From assembly GCA_947497475.1 (NCBI GenBank), contig CANMGS010000003.1, positions 1 through 64,000 of the forward strand: a DNA stretch of 64,000 nt, in the 5' to 3' direction. The notes beneath the pieces were generated by a model. That model was given only the letters and a program-made list of their open reading frames with translations, did no database searches and was not told where the DNA came from. The position numbers were made by a program, and so were the translations under genes. Origin of the DNA: an uncultured Amylibacter sp. Its GTDB lineage: Bacteria; Pseudomonadota; Alphaproteobacteria; Rhodobacterales; Rhodobacteraceae. Shown here piece after piece: positions 17,581-25,765 of the stretch. Every line of letters begins with the position of its first letter. Position 1 is the first letter of the stretch.

Positions 17581-18255
17581 ATGACAAAATCATCCAACTG
17601 GATAGAACGCCTCGAAGAAAATTTGATCGCATTTTTACTGGGTGTAATGACCCTGCTTACATTCGCAAATGTGGTCGCCCGATATGCTTTCGATAGTAAT
17701 ATTTTTTACGCCTTAGAATTAACCGTATTCATGTTTGCATGGTTGGTTTTATTAGGCGCTTCATATGCCGTAAAGAAATCCGCACACCTTGGAGTTGATG
17801 CTATCATCAATCTTGCAGGCAGGCCTTTGCGCCGCAAAATGGCGCTATTCGTTTCTGCCATCTGTATCCTATATGCTTTCCTCTTATTGAAAGGCTCATG
17901 GGATTACTGGGCACCTTATGCAAACTTACAACCTACATCTGGGCGTTGGTTCCCAACAGGGTTCACCGAAAATGTACGCGGTCAAGGCTGGTATGAAACC
18001 CAAGATGTTCCCGTTCCTTTTTTCATGACATGGTTAGAAACCGTATTTAATGACGGTGACCCCTATGAAAAAATGCCAAAAGTTGTGCCTTATCTGGTGA
18101 TGCCTTTGTCTATGGCGCTACTTCTGTACCGCTTTTGCCAAGCTGGCATCGCCGTATGGAAAGGTGACGCAGATATGCTGATTGTTTCGCATGAGGCAGA
18201 AGACGATGTGGAAGAAGCTGCAAAGCTGATCAAAGAACAAGAGAAGGATTTGTAA
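17581..18255 (+). CDS. dctQ: TRAP transporter small permease, DctQ family
   Basis: A 224-residue inner-membrane protein with four predicted helices (about 10-30, 42-62, 84-104 and 158-178). LTFANVVARYAFDSNIFYALEL and FMFAWLVLLGASYAV are the family signature. A long loop (about 108-155) and an acidic C-terminal tail are additions beyond the usual 160-180 residues. DctQ bridges the binding protein and the DctM channel. GGTGGGGGAG lies just before the ATG, and dctM starts 1 bp after its stop. Confidence 0.9.
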   Translation: MTKSSNWIERLEENLIAFLLGVMTLLTFANVVARYAFDSNIFYALELTVFMFAWLVLLGASYAVKKSAHLGVDAIINLAGRPLRRKMALFVSAICILYAFLLLKGSWDYWAPYANLQPTSGRWFPTGFTENVRGQGWYETQDVPVPFFMTWLETVFNDGDPYEKMPKVVPYLVMPLSMALLLYRFCQAGIAVWKGDADMLIVSHEAEDDVEEAAKLIKEQEKDL

Positions 18256-18256
18256 T

Positions 18257-19651
18257 ATGGAAATTCTCATTCTCTTTTCAATGGTGATCGGCCTTATGCT
18301 GTTGGGCGCACCTATTGCTGTGTCCCTCGGCCTGTCATCCATTCTGTTCCTACTGTTCTATTCTGACAGTTCCCTAGCAAGCATTGCACAAACCTTGTTC
18401 GAAGCCTTTGAAGGGCATTCCACACTGCTGGCGATCCCATTCTTCATTCTGGCGTCATCTTTCATGTCCACAGGCGGCGTGGCGAAACGGATCATCCGCT
18501 TCTCTATTGCTCTTGTGGGGCACTTCCGCGGCGGCTTAGCTATCGCATCTGTTCTGGCCTGTATGATCTTTGCAGCGCTTTCTGGGTCATCCCCTGCCAC
18601 TGTAGTGGCTATCGGTTCCATTGTAATCGCCGCCATGCGTCAAGTTGGATACACCAAAGAATTTGCTGCTGGTGTGATCTGTAATGCAGGCACATTAGGC
18701 ATCTTGATCCCTCCCTCTATCGTGATGGTTGTTTATGCCGCCGCCGTGGATGTCTCTGTGGGTCGTATGTTCCTTGCAGGTGTCATTCCTGGCCTGTTAG
18801 CAGGTACAATGTTGATGATTGGTATCTACATCATGGCACGTATTAAAAATATGCCTGCGGGTGAATGGCAAGGCTGGGGTGAAGTTTTCACCGCTTGGCG
18901 TGAAGCTTTTTGGGGATTGATGCTGATCGTGATCATTATGGTTGGTATCTACGGCATTCCGGGCATCACCAAAGCGATCTTTACGCCAACAGAAGCCGCT
19001 GCTGTGGCCTCTATCTATGCCTTTATCGTTGCCAGCTTTATCTACCGTGATATGGGACCACTTGCAGAGCGCGAAGGCGTGGCAAAAAGCAATCTGTTGA
19101 AAAAACCACAGGCTTTAATCACTGCCCTTTGGCATGAAGATACACGTCGTACATTGTTTGATGCAGGACGTTTGGTGATCACTTTGATGTTCGTGATTGC
19201 GAATGCGCTGATCCTGAAACACGTGATTACAGACGAGCAAATTCCGCAACAAATCACCAACACAATGCTGGCCTTCGGCTTTGGCCCTGTGATGTTCTTG
19301 ATTGTGGTGAACGTGATCCTGTTAATCGGTGGTCAGTTTATGGAGCCATCTGGCCTGTTGGTTATCGTCGCACCATTGGTTTTCCCAATTGCGATTGAGT
19401 TGGGTATTGACCCGATCCATTTGGGCATCATCATGGTTGTAAACATGGAAATCGGTATGATCACACCGCCTGTAGGTTTGAACCTATTCGTAACTGCAGG
19501 TGTGGCTGGCATGTCCATGATGGGTGTTGTACGTGCGGCATTGCCATTCTTGGCTATCATGTTCGTGTTCTTAATCATGGTCACTTACATCCCGTGGATA
19601 TCAACATTCCTGCCAAACATGGTCATGGGCCCAGAGGTGATCTTGCAATAA
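18257..19651 (+). CDS. dctM: TRAP transporter large permease, DctM family
   Basis: A 464-residue polytopic membrane protein of the DctM/ion-transporter superfamily, the sodium-coupled channel of the TRAP system. The family blocks are clear: LLAIPFFILASSFMSTGGVAKR, FAALSGSSPATVVAIGSI, CNAGTLGILIPPSIVMVVYA, FTPTEAAAVASIYAF and MEIGMITPPVGLNLFV. It carries a 40-residue cytoplasmic insertion (about 260-310, DMGPLAEREGVAKSNLL). It is the last gene of dctPQM and is followed by a clear terminator. Confidence 0.92.
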   Translation: MEILILFSMVIGLMLLGAPIAVSLGLSSILFLLFYSDSSLASIAQTLFEAFEGHSTLLAIPFFILASSFMSTGGVAKRIIRFSIALVGHFRGGLAIASVLACMIFAALSGSSPATVVAIGSIVIAAMRQVGYTKEFAAGVICNAGTLGILIPPSIVMVVYAAAVDVSVGRMFLAGVIPGLLAGTMLMIGIYIMARIKNMPAGEWQGWGEVFTAWREAFWGLMLIVIIMVGIYGIPGITKAIFTPTEAAAVASIYAFIVASFIYRDMGPLAEREGVAKSNLLKKPQALITALWHEDTRRTLFDAGRLVITLMFVIANALILKHVITDEQIPQQITNTMLAFGFGPVMFLIVVNVILLIGGQFMEPSGLLVIVAPLVFPIAIELGIDPIHLGIIMVVNMEIGMITPPVGLNLFVTAGVAGMSMMGVVRAALPFLAIMFVFLIMVTYIPWISTFLPNMVMGPEVILQ

Positions 19652-19677
19652 AATCATCCTATTATTCGCTAAAAACA

Positions 19678-19710
19678 GGCGTTGCATGAAAATGCAGCGC
19701 CTTTTGTTAT
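19678..19710 (+). terminator. Intrinsic terminator of dctPQM
   Basis: A 10-bp stem GGCGTTGCAT / ATGCAGCGCC (one G-U pair) closed by a GAAA tetraloop and followed by TTTTGTTAT. Confidence 0.9.
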
Positions 19711-19762
19711 GGTCATATATCCGCTTGGCCATATATGAAATCTAGCAAGAAACAGCCCAAAC

Positions 19763-19852
19763 AACGCTCAAAGCTTTAAGCGTTTTGAGAATACCTGCGC
19801 TCAGAGGTATCTACAAGAAAGGCCAATTCAACTTGACCTTTCTTGTAGATAC
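19763..19852. repeat. Cluster of three inverted repeats
   Basis: In order: a near-palindrome ACGCTCAAAGCTTTAAGCGT (19763-19782), ATACCT / AGGTAT (19791-19796 and 19805-19810), and a long hairpin with 20-nt arms and one mismatch (19807-19826 and 19833-19852, loop TTCAAC). The second and third share bases, so alternative folds exclude each other. No T-run follows. Confidence 0.65.
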
Positions 19853-19877
19853 GCAAAGCAGATCAGAAAATAGGCCG

Positions 19878-20048
19878 ATGGTTCAAACTCAACACGCCCC
19901 AGAAAACGAAAACTCTCAGCCTGTAGATGTTGAAATCAATGATGTCGGGGAACTGGTTATCGTGCTTAAAAACATGCCGACGAATTTTGAACAAAAATAC
20001 GATGCAAAGAAAATGACATATACGCTTCATGCCAGTTGGAAACCGTAG
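19878..20048 (+). CDS. Possible small protein (56 residues), unknown
   Basis: Begins MVQTQHAPENENSQPVDVEI and ends KKMTYTLHASWKP. It has an acidic N-terminal half and a basic C-terminal half, with no membrane segment or known family. The same frame runs upstream to 19785 through a long hairpin, so the internal ATG at 19878 is preferred although its ribosome site (AGG, short spacing) is weak. It sits alone between the dct operon and the convergent lprI-like gene. Confidence 0.35.
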   Translation: MVQTQHAPENENSQPVDVEINDVGELVIVLKNMPTNFEQKYDAKKMTYTLHASWKP

Positions 20049-20054
20049 CAGCCT

Positions 20055-20471
20055 TTAATTTAATTCAAAAGCCGCCCGCAATTCTTCTGTACGCTGACGT
20101 GTTAAGCTTTCCTTACATGTATTCTCGATCAAAGGTCGTATAGAGCCACCAGAAAACATGTGCCCTTCGGCAGCACAAGATTTATCACGGTATATGATCC
20201 ACGCACGTTGGGCATCGCGCAATAAAATGACGCCCTTCTCATCACCCTCTTTGGCAATGCCATTCCCTGCAGAAATATCCTCATCAATCTGTTTCAGACT
20301 GTCTCGCGCCAATTTATAAGCAAGGTTCAAATCCTCATCTGCGGTCTGATACGCCTGGTAGGAACAGATATTCATATCTAATTGCGTCGTTCCGCCATCT
20401 GAACAGTCAACATCTTGAGCCATCACCATACTGCCCCCACAGAGCATGAGCATGGCAAGGGGTAATCTCAT
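20055..20471 (-). CDS. LprI-like (DUF1311) secreted protein
   Basis: A 138-residue exported protein: signal peptide with a likely cut after VMA (residue 18), then the DUF1311/LprI pattern of paired cysteines with C-x-x-x-x-x-x-Q-x-x-M-N-x-C spacing (DCSDGGTTQLDMNIC), LRDAQRAWIIYRDKSC and a terminal NTCKESLTRQRTEEL. The family includes LprI, a lysozyme inhibitor of mycobacteria, and many uncharacterised envelope proteins. Its ATG overlaps the pgl stop (ATGA), so it is the third, coupled gene of a zwf-pgl operon. Confidence 0.78.
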   Translation of the reverse strand: MRLPLAMLMLCGGSMVMAQDVDCSDGGTTQLDMNICSYQAYQTADEDLNLAYKLARDSLKQIDEDISAGNGIAKEGDEKGVILLRDAQRAWIIYRDKSCAAEGHMFSGGSIRPLIENTCKESLTRQRTEELRAAFELN

Positions 20472-21169
20472 ATTGCTTTGCCTAATGTGTGATGCACCAT
20501 CGTACCGCTATTGTTTTGCAATACACAGCGAATAGGAGCCTCAATCGCAGGGCCTTCGCTCTCTTCCGCCTCCACATAAGCCGCAAGTTTTTCAGGGCCA
20601 GTAATCAGCACATGAATGTTCGCTGCTGCTGTTAAAACAGGCGCCGTCATCGTGATACGATCCTCTGGCTGTGATGCGCTGGTCATCACCATTAACGCAG
20701 GTGCATCGGGGGAAAGTGCGGCGTGAACCTCGTCTGAGTCAGGGAATAGCGATGCAGTGTGCATATCCACCCCCATACCAAGCACAATAACATCCAGCGG
20801 CAAATGCGGGGCATAGCGTTTTAGGCCATTTTGCAAAGCATCCTCTGGCGCTTCATCGACACCTGCCATTGGCAATAATGTGGCTTTGCTGCTTTCATTC
20901 TGGCTTAGGTAATGCTCCACCATCTTAAAGTTAGACCGAAATGGATCTGTTGGTTGCAAACGCTCATCTGTCATCAGAATCGTTACATTGGCCCAATCCA
21001 ACTCCTGTAAACTCAAACGCTCCAAAAACGGCGCAGGTGTTGTGCCGCCTGGTACAGCCAAAACAGCTTTGCCTTTTACGGCTAAAACCTCTGACAACTG
21101 CTTGGCGACAATCTTGGCCAATCCCATCATCAGTGTTTCATGGTTTGGGTAATCAAATAAAATGCTCAT
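20468..21169 (-). CDS. pgl: 6-phosphogluconolactonase
   Basis: A 233-residue sugar-phosphate isomerase-fold protein of the DevB/Pgl type. LAVPGGTTPAPFLERL (about 39-54), the TDERLQPTDPFRSNFKM block and VIVLGMGVDMHTASLFPDS are diagnostic. It hydrolyses 6-phosphogluconolactone, the product of Zwf, in the cytoplasm. The start overlaps the zwf stop by 4 bp and the stop overlaps the lprI-like start by 4 bp. Confidence 0.92.
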   Translation of the reverse strand: MSILFDYPNHETLMMGLAKIVAKQLSEVLAVKGKAVLAVPGGTTPAPFLERLSLQELDWANVTILMTDERLQPTDPFRSNFKMVEHYLSQNESSKATLLPMAGVDEAPEDALQNGLKRYAPHLPLDVIVLGMGVDMHTASLFPDSDEVHAALSPDAPALMVMTSASQPEDRITMTAPVLTAAANIHVLITGPEKLAAYVEAEESEGPAIEAPIRCVLQNNSGTMVHHTLGKAI

Positions 21170-22623
21170 GATGAAATCTCCCGCCAGCGACGGTGGTCTT
21201 TGTGCATCAGCATCAGACTGTCATCGGGGCCATTCCCACCTGCATCATATTCAGCTGGCTTTGCACTGCCCTCTTCCCAAGCCTTAATCGCTGGATCAAT
21301 CCATGCCCATGCGGCCTCGACTTCGTCCCCGCGCATAAACAGTGTTTGATTGCCACGGATCACATCCATGATCAGACGTTCATAGGCATCTGGCATATCT
21401 TCGATATCTTCACCCAATGCATCGGCAAAGGTCATATCCAATGGCACTTCGCGCAAGCGCATGCCACCAGGGCCCGGTTCTTTGATCGTCATACTTAAAT
21501 TAATGCCCTCATCAGGTTGCAAGCGAATGGTCAGGATATTGCCCTTCAAATCCTGACTGTCTTCGAAAATCGAATGCGGTGGATCTTTGAACACAATTGC
21601 AATCTCAGATACACGTGTGCGCAGTTTTTTCCCTGTACGCAGGTAAAATGGCGTCCCCGTCCAACGCCAATTAGACACCTCCACCTTCATCGCAACAAAA
21701 CTTTCTGTACGGCTGTCTGGATGGCCGCTTTCATTGCGGTAACTGTCACCGTCTTTATCTGCACGGTATTGTCCACGTACAAGGTCATTCTCGAAATCCA
21801 ATGGATCTAATGCTTTGATAACTTTCAGCTTCTCATTACGCACAGATTCTGCATCAAATGTGGTTGGTGGTTCCATAGCTGTCAAACACAACAGTTGCAT
21901 CAAATGGTTTTGCACCATATCGCGCATGGCACCTGATTTATCGTAATACGCCCCGCGCCCCTCCACCCCAAGAGATTCAGCAGCGGTGATTTGGACGTGA
22001 TCAACATGTTGGGCATTCCACAACGGTTCAAACAAAGCGTTGCCAAAACGCAGTGCCATAAGGTTTTGTACCGTCTCTTTGCCCAGATAATGATCAATAC
22101 GGTAAATTTGGTTTTCATGGAAACTATTGGCCAATTCCTCATTTAAAGCCTGAGCCGTTGCCAAATCACGTCCAAATGGTTTCTCGACAACAATCCGAGA
22201 CGCATCATCCGTGATCTTATGCAATTTTAACCGTTCAGCCAAAGGCGCAAATAATGACGGGCCGACAGAGAAATAGAACGCACGCACAACATCCTCTCGC
22301 AAAGACCCTGCCAGCTCTTTCCAGCCTTCTTTGCCCATCGCATCTAATTTGATGTAGCTTAGACGTTCTAGGAATACCTTAATCTTATCTTCATTGCGTT
22401 TTTGGGACTTTACGAAGCTTTCCAATGCTTCTTGAACGAAGTCTTTAAATTCCTTTTGTGAAAAATCAGATCGCGCTGCAGCAATAATCCGCGCTCCGTC
22501 TGGCATTTGCCCTGCACACATGCGCCGATACAGCCCCGGTAAAATTTTGCGTTTCGCCAAATCGCCCGTTCCACCAATAATCACTAAGTCAAAATCATCT
22601 ACTGGTATTGTTTGAGCAACCAT
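21166..22623 (-). CDS. zwf: Glucose-6-phosphate 1-dehydrogenase
   Basis: A 485-residue Zwf. The dinucleotide-binding turn is IIGGTGDLAKRKILP (N-terminal), the active-site block is RIDHYLGKETVQN, and GRGAYYDKSGAMRDMVQNHL follows. It oxidises glucose-6-phosphate with NAD(P)+ and begins the Entner-Doudoroff and oxidative pentose phosphate routes. The ATG at 22623 follows GGGGAG with 8-bp spacing; a GTG three codons upstream overlaps that ribosome site and is rejected. It is the first gene of zwf-pgl-lprI-like; edd and eda are not in the window. Confidence 0.94.
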   Translation of the reverse strand: MVAQTIPVDDFDLVIIGGTGDLAKRKILPGLYRRMCAGQMPDGARIIAAARSDFSQKEFKDFVQEALESFVKSQKRNEDKIKVFLERLSYIKLDAMGKEGWKELAGSLREDVVRAFYFSVGPSLFAPLAERLKLHKITDDASRIVVEKPFGRDLATAQALNEELANSFHENQIYRIDHYLGKETVQNLMALRFGNALFEPLWNAQHVDHVQITAAESLGVEGRGAYYDKSGAMRDMVQNHLMQLLCLTAMEPPTTFDAESVRNEKLKVIKALDPLDFENDLVRGQYRADKDGDSYRNESGHPDSRTESFVAMKVEVSNWRWTGTPFYLRTGKKLRTRVSEIAIVFKDPPHSIFEDSQDLKGNILTIRLQPDEGINLSMTIKEPGPGGMRLREVPLDMTFADALGEDIEDMPDAYERLIMDVIRGNQTLFMRGDEVEAAWAWIDPAIKAWEEGSAKPAEYDAGGNGPDDSLMLMHKDHRRWREISS

Positions 22624-22793
22624 TTGGCGCACTCCCCTTCGTCGTTTTTCAGACTATTGCAATTGTCCCGCCCCCCTGCAAGCAAAAGGGTAATACCTTT
22701 AAAACAATCACAAAATCGTGGTGTATACGTAAAACCTTTGCAAATGCTCCTAAAACGTGTAGCAAAAATAGGACGATAAAACAGGCAATTGGC

Positions 22794-23756
22794 ATGAACG
22801 ACCAGTCTTTTGACACAAACAATGCTGTCCCTTATGGGAAGTTTGAACATCCAAGCATTACCGCTAAAGGCGAAGATCGCGCCTCTGTGCCTTTGATGAA
22901 AGCCTCAACGCTTTGGTTTAACACGGGCACTTTGTGCAATATCGAATGCCTGAATTGCTATATTGAAAGCTCTCCAAAAAACGACGCTCTGGTCTATATA
23001 ACCACGGCAGAAGTCGAAGAGTATTTGGATCAAATCGAAGAACGGAAATGGGCCACGACCGAGATTGCCTTTACGGGCGGTGAGCCGTTTATGAACCCAG
23101 ATATGATCGATATGATGCGCGTTTCACTAGAACGCGGATATGAGGTTTTGGTGCTGACAAACGCCATGCTGCCGATGATGCGTAAAACTGTGAAAGCAGG
23201 TTTGTTGGAATTACAAGCACAGTACCCCAATAAACTTACAATGCGTATTTCACTGGATCACTTCAAAGCTGAATTACACGACGAAGAACGTGGCAAAGGA
23301 AGCTATGCCGTGACCATCAAGGGTATGCAATGGCTGCGCGACAATGGTTTCACTATGGCTGTTGCTGGTCGTACACTTTGGGGTGATACGGATGAAGACA
23401 GCCGCGCAGGATACAAAGCCCTGTTTGAAGAACATAACTTTAAAATAGATGCGTATAGCCCTGGTATGACAGTGCTGTTTCCTGAGATGGATGAAACTGT
23501 AGAAGTTCCTGAAATTACAACAGCTTGCTGGGGTATCTTAAATAAATCCCCACGTGATATTATGTGTGCATCATCGCGTATGGTTGTCAAACGCAAAGGT
23601 GCAGATAAACCAGCGGTTTTGGCCTGTACATTGCTGCCGTACAGCCCTGAATTTGAGCTGGGTGAAACTTTAGAAGAGGCCGAAGGTGCTGTGAAATTAA
23701 ACCACAAACATTGTGCAAAATTCTGTGTATTGGGTGGTGCTAGCTGCTCAGCCTAG
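22794..23756 (+). CDS. Radical SAM protein, unknown substrate
   Basis: A 320-residue radical SAM enzyme. The [4Fe-4S] motif is C-x3-C-x2-C in LCNIECLNC (about 50-57), followed by the GGEP motif (FTGGEPFMNPD, about 98-108). Six further cysteines lie in the C-terminal half, including the closing HCAKFCVLGGASCSA, which could bind an auxiliary cluster; the spacing is not a clear SPASM pattern. The reaction is unknown. It is divergent from zwf and convergent with the OhrR-like gene, whose stop codon overlaps its own, so no partner gene is indicated. The start at 22794 gives a sensible N-terminus; the 62-codon upstream extension would run into zwf. Confidence 0.8.
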   Translation: MNDQSFDTNNAVPYGKFEHPSITAKGEDRASVPLMKASTLWFNTGTLCNIECLNCYIESSPKNDALVYITTAEVEEYLDQIEERKWATTEIAFTGGEPFMNPDMIDMMRVSLERGYEVLVLTNAMLPMMRKTVKAGLLELQAQYPNKLTMRISLDHFKAELHDEERGKGSYAVTIKGMQWLRDNGFTMAVAGRTLWGDTDEDSRAGYKALFEEHNFKIDAYSPGMTVLFPEMDETVEVPEITTACWGILNKSPRDIMCASSRMVVKRKGADKPAVLACTLLPYSPEFELGETLEEAEGAVKLNHKHCAKFCVLGGASCSA

Positions 23757-24217
23757 CCCTGCTTTGGCGCTTGCATAAGATTATCGCGCAAAGCATGAAT
23801 TGTTTCGACCAAACCATCCAATGTCTGCAAATCCATCCCTGTTGCACCAACAATACATTTCGTTACTTCACCTGCGTGCGATTGTAATGCACGCCCAGTA
23901 TCTGTCAGCGATACTATAACACGGCGCTCATCCTTTTCGCTGCGTTTACGTTGAATGTGTCCAAGAGTTTCTAACCGCTTTAACAACGGCGTGACCGTGC
24001 CTGAATCCAATTTCATATGATGGCACAACGATCCCACAGTTTGGTGATCTTCTTCCCATAAAACCGTCAACAGGATGTATTGCGGATATGTTAGGTTCAA
24101 TTTTTTCAGCAAAGGCGTGTAAGCACGGTTAAACGCGTGACCTGCGGAATAAACTGCGAAACAAATCAACTCGTCAGCAGTGCTTGGCAATTCTGAACTG
24201 GTTTTCTGTTCTGACAT
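23753..24217 (-). CDS. MarR/OhrR-family transcriptional regulator
   Basis: A 154-residue winged-helix protein. ELICFAVYSAGHAFNRAYTPLLKKLNLTYPQYILLTVLWEED matches the OhrR branch in sequence and in the position of the peroxide-sensing cysteine (C19 in LICFAVY). The recognition helix is SGTVTPLLKRLE and the wing RSEKDERRVIVSLT. OhrR proteins repress ohr until oxidised by organic hydroperoxide. No ohr gene is nearby; the divergent gene is an unknown 73-residue protein. AAGGA is 9 bp from the ATG at 24217; two further in-frame ATGs lie 6 and 9 bp upstream. Confidence 0.8.
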   Translation of the reverse strand: MSEQKTSSELPSTADELICFAVYSAGHAFNRAYTPLLKKLNLTYPQYILLTVLWEEDHQTVGSLCHHMKLDSGTVTPLLKRLETLGHIQRKRSEKDERRVIVSLTDTGRALQSHAGEVTKCIVGATGMDLQTLDGLVETIHALRDNLMQAPKQG

Positions 24218-24272
24218 CAACATCATTCCTTATATTGCGACCAAGGCCCCTTTTCTTTTCGATATTCCAGCA

Positions 24273-24318
24273 TTGACTTACTGGCAAGCTCTTGTATTTT
24301 AAATTGCACACAATATAA
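24273..24318 (+). promoter_or_regulatory. Promoter with overlapping MarR/OhrR-type palindrome
   Basis: TTGACT (24273-24278) and TATTTT (24295-24300), 16 bp apart, form a promoter toward the gene at 24347. A palindrome, TTAAATTG-CACA-CAATATAA (24299-24318, one mismatch), covers the -10/+1 region, where a repressor such as the divergent OhrR-like protein would act. Confidence 0.5.
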
Positions 24319-24346
24319 TTGTTAACGATATAAAATGGAGAAGACA

Positions 24347-24568
24347 ATGTCTTGGTTACCCAGCCTAATCGCCGACACGCCCGAGCAAGGTTATGAGATT
24401 GCAATCAAACTATCCCGCATGGCCGTAAAGAAAACGCAACCTGATAATGCGGCACGCGAAAAAATGCGCCCTATCTATGCAAGTGATTCAGAGGCGCTGA
24501 TCAATGTATCGCAAGTCGTTGCCACCAATTTTCAAACGGTTGCCGCTGCAAATAACTATTGGAAATAA
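24347..24568 (+). CDS. Small protein of unknown function divergent from the OhrR-like gene
   Basis: A 73-residue soluble protein starting MSWLPSLIADTPEQGYEIAI, mildly basic in the middle, ending AAANNYWK. No family is recognised. The ATG at 24347 is preceded by GGAGA with 6-bp spacing; an upstream ATG at 24335 lies within that ribosome site. It has a good promoter with an operator-like palindrome and its own terminator, so it is probably a monocistronic gene controlled by the neighbouring regulator. Confidence 0.6.
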   Translation: MSWLPSLIADTPEQGYEIAIKLSRMAVKKTQPDNAAREKMRPIYASDSEALINVSQVVATNFQTVAAANNYWK

Positions 24569-24571
24569 CAA

Positions 24572-24601
24572 AAAGCGTGTGGCGTTCGTGCCATACGCTT
24601 T
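24572..24601. terminator. Bidirectional terminator between the small gene and aroB
   Basis: A 12-bp stem AAAGCGTGTGGC / GCCATACGCTTT (one G-U) with a 6-nt loop. On the minus strand it is followed by TTTTTG, so it serves aroB best; on the plus strand it ends the 24347 gene. Confidence 0.75.
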
Positions 24602-24629
24602 CCATACACCTGCCATACAGGTTCCATAC
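24591..24629. repeat. Four CCATAC units with exact 11-bp period
   Basis: CCATAC begins at 24591, 24602, 24613 and 24624. The intervening pentamers differ, and the middle pair can form ACCTG-CCATA-CAGGT. The array lies between the terminator and the aroB stop codon. Confidence 0.7.
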
Positions 24630-24645
24630 GCTGTTTTATAAGTGA

Positions 24646-25761
24646 TTAACGTTGGCTTAAGGCGTCTTCTAAAACGGACTTAACAACATTCAAATCAACA
24701 TCGCGATCCACATAAGCTTCGCCAATGCCACGTGCCATAATGAACGTCAGTTTACCAGACTGTACCTTCTTATCTTGGTACATCAATTCCAAAAGCGCTT
24801 CTGCATCTGGCAAATCCCCTGGAATATCCGCCAAATCCACCTTCATGCCCATCGCTTTTAGATGCTCACGCACACGACTTGGTGCCTCTTGGCTGCATAA
24901 GCCCAGACGCATAGAGGTTTCAAACGCCAAAGCACAGCCAATGGCAACGCCTTCTCCGTGTAACAGACGATCAGAATACCCCGTTGCCGCTTCCAATGCG
25001 TGGCAGAATGTGTGCCCAAGATTTAATAGTGCACGATCGCCGCGTTCGGTCTCATCACGCGAAACAATATCCGCCTTCATCTCGCAGGATCGCTTCACGG
25101 CATAGATACGCTTTTCCACATCCCCTGCTGCCAATGCGGGGCCATTTTCTTCGAGCCACTCAAAAAACTTCGCATCACCCAAAAGGCCATATTTGGCGAC
25201 TTCGCCATAGCCAGACAGGAAATCACGCTCGGTCATTGTGCCCAATATATCCACATCAGCCAGAACCAATTGTGGTTGATAGAATGCACCAACTAGATTC
25301 TTACCATGCGGTGAATTAATCGCTGTTTTACCCCCAACAGAGCTGTCAACTTGTGCTAGCAGTGATGTTGGAATTTGCACAAATCGAACACCACGACGCA
25401 AAATGGCGGCGGAAAACCCGACTAAATCACCAATAACCCCACCTCCGAACGCAATAACAACATCATCGCGTTCAATCTTTTCTGAAAGCATCCATTCAAC
25501 GGTTTTTTCCAGCATTGGCCATGATTTCGTCGCTTCACCAGCAGGTAATGTCAGTGCAACGGATGTGATGCCTTGCTCTGTTAAACCACTTTGCAAAGAT
25601 TCCAAATGTAACTTGGCCACATTTTCATCAGTAACAATAGCAACATGTGAACGCTTTAAAAATGGTTTCAAATAGGTACTGGCATTCGCAATCAAATCAG
25701 TGCCGATATGAATGTCATAAGAGCGGTCAGCGAGTTCGACATGAACTGTCTCTTGCGTCAT
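24646..25761 (-). CDS. aroB: 3-dehydroquinate synthase
   Basis: A 371-residue AroB, second step of the shikimate pathway (DAHP to 3-dehydroquinate, NAD+ and a divalent metal). VIAFGGGVIGDLVGFSAAILRRGV (about 102-125) binds NAD, PTSLLAQVDSSVGGKTAIN and KNLVGAFYQP are signature segments, and the metal-binding histidines fall in LLNLGHTFCHALE and LLHGEGVAIG. It lies 4 bp after aroK on the same strand. Confidence 0.95.
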   Translation of the reverse strand: MTQETVHVELADRSYDIHIGTDLIANASTYLKPFLKRSHVAIVTDENVAKLHLESLQSGLTEQGITSVALTLPAGEATKSWPMLEKTVEWMLSEKIERDDVVIAFGGGVIGDLVGFSAAILRRGVRFVQIPTSLLAQVDSSVGGKTAINSPHGKNLVGAFYQPQLVLADVDILGTMTERDFLSGYGEVAKYGLLGDAKFFEWLEENGPALAAGDVEKRIYAVKRSCEMKADIVSRDETERGDRALLNLGHTFCHALEAATGYSDRLLHGEGVAIGCALAFETSMRLGLCSQEAPSRVREHLKAMGMKVDLADIPGDLPDAEALLELMYQDKKVQSGKLTFIMARGIGEAYVDRDVDLNVVKSVLEDALSQR

Positions 25762-25765
25762 GTGA

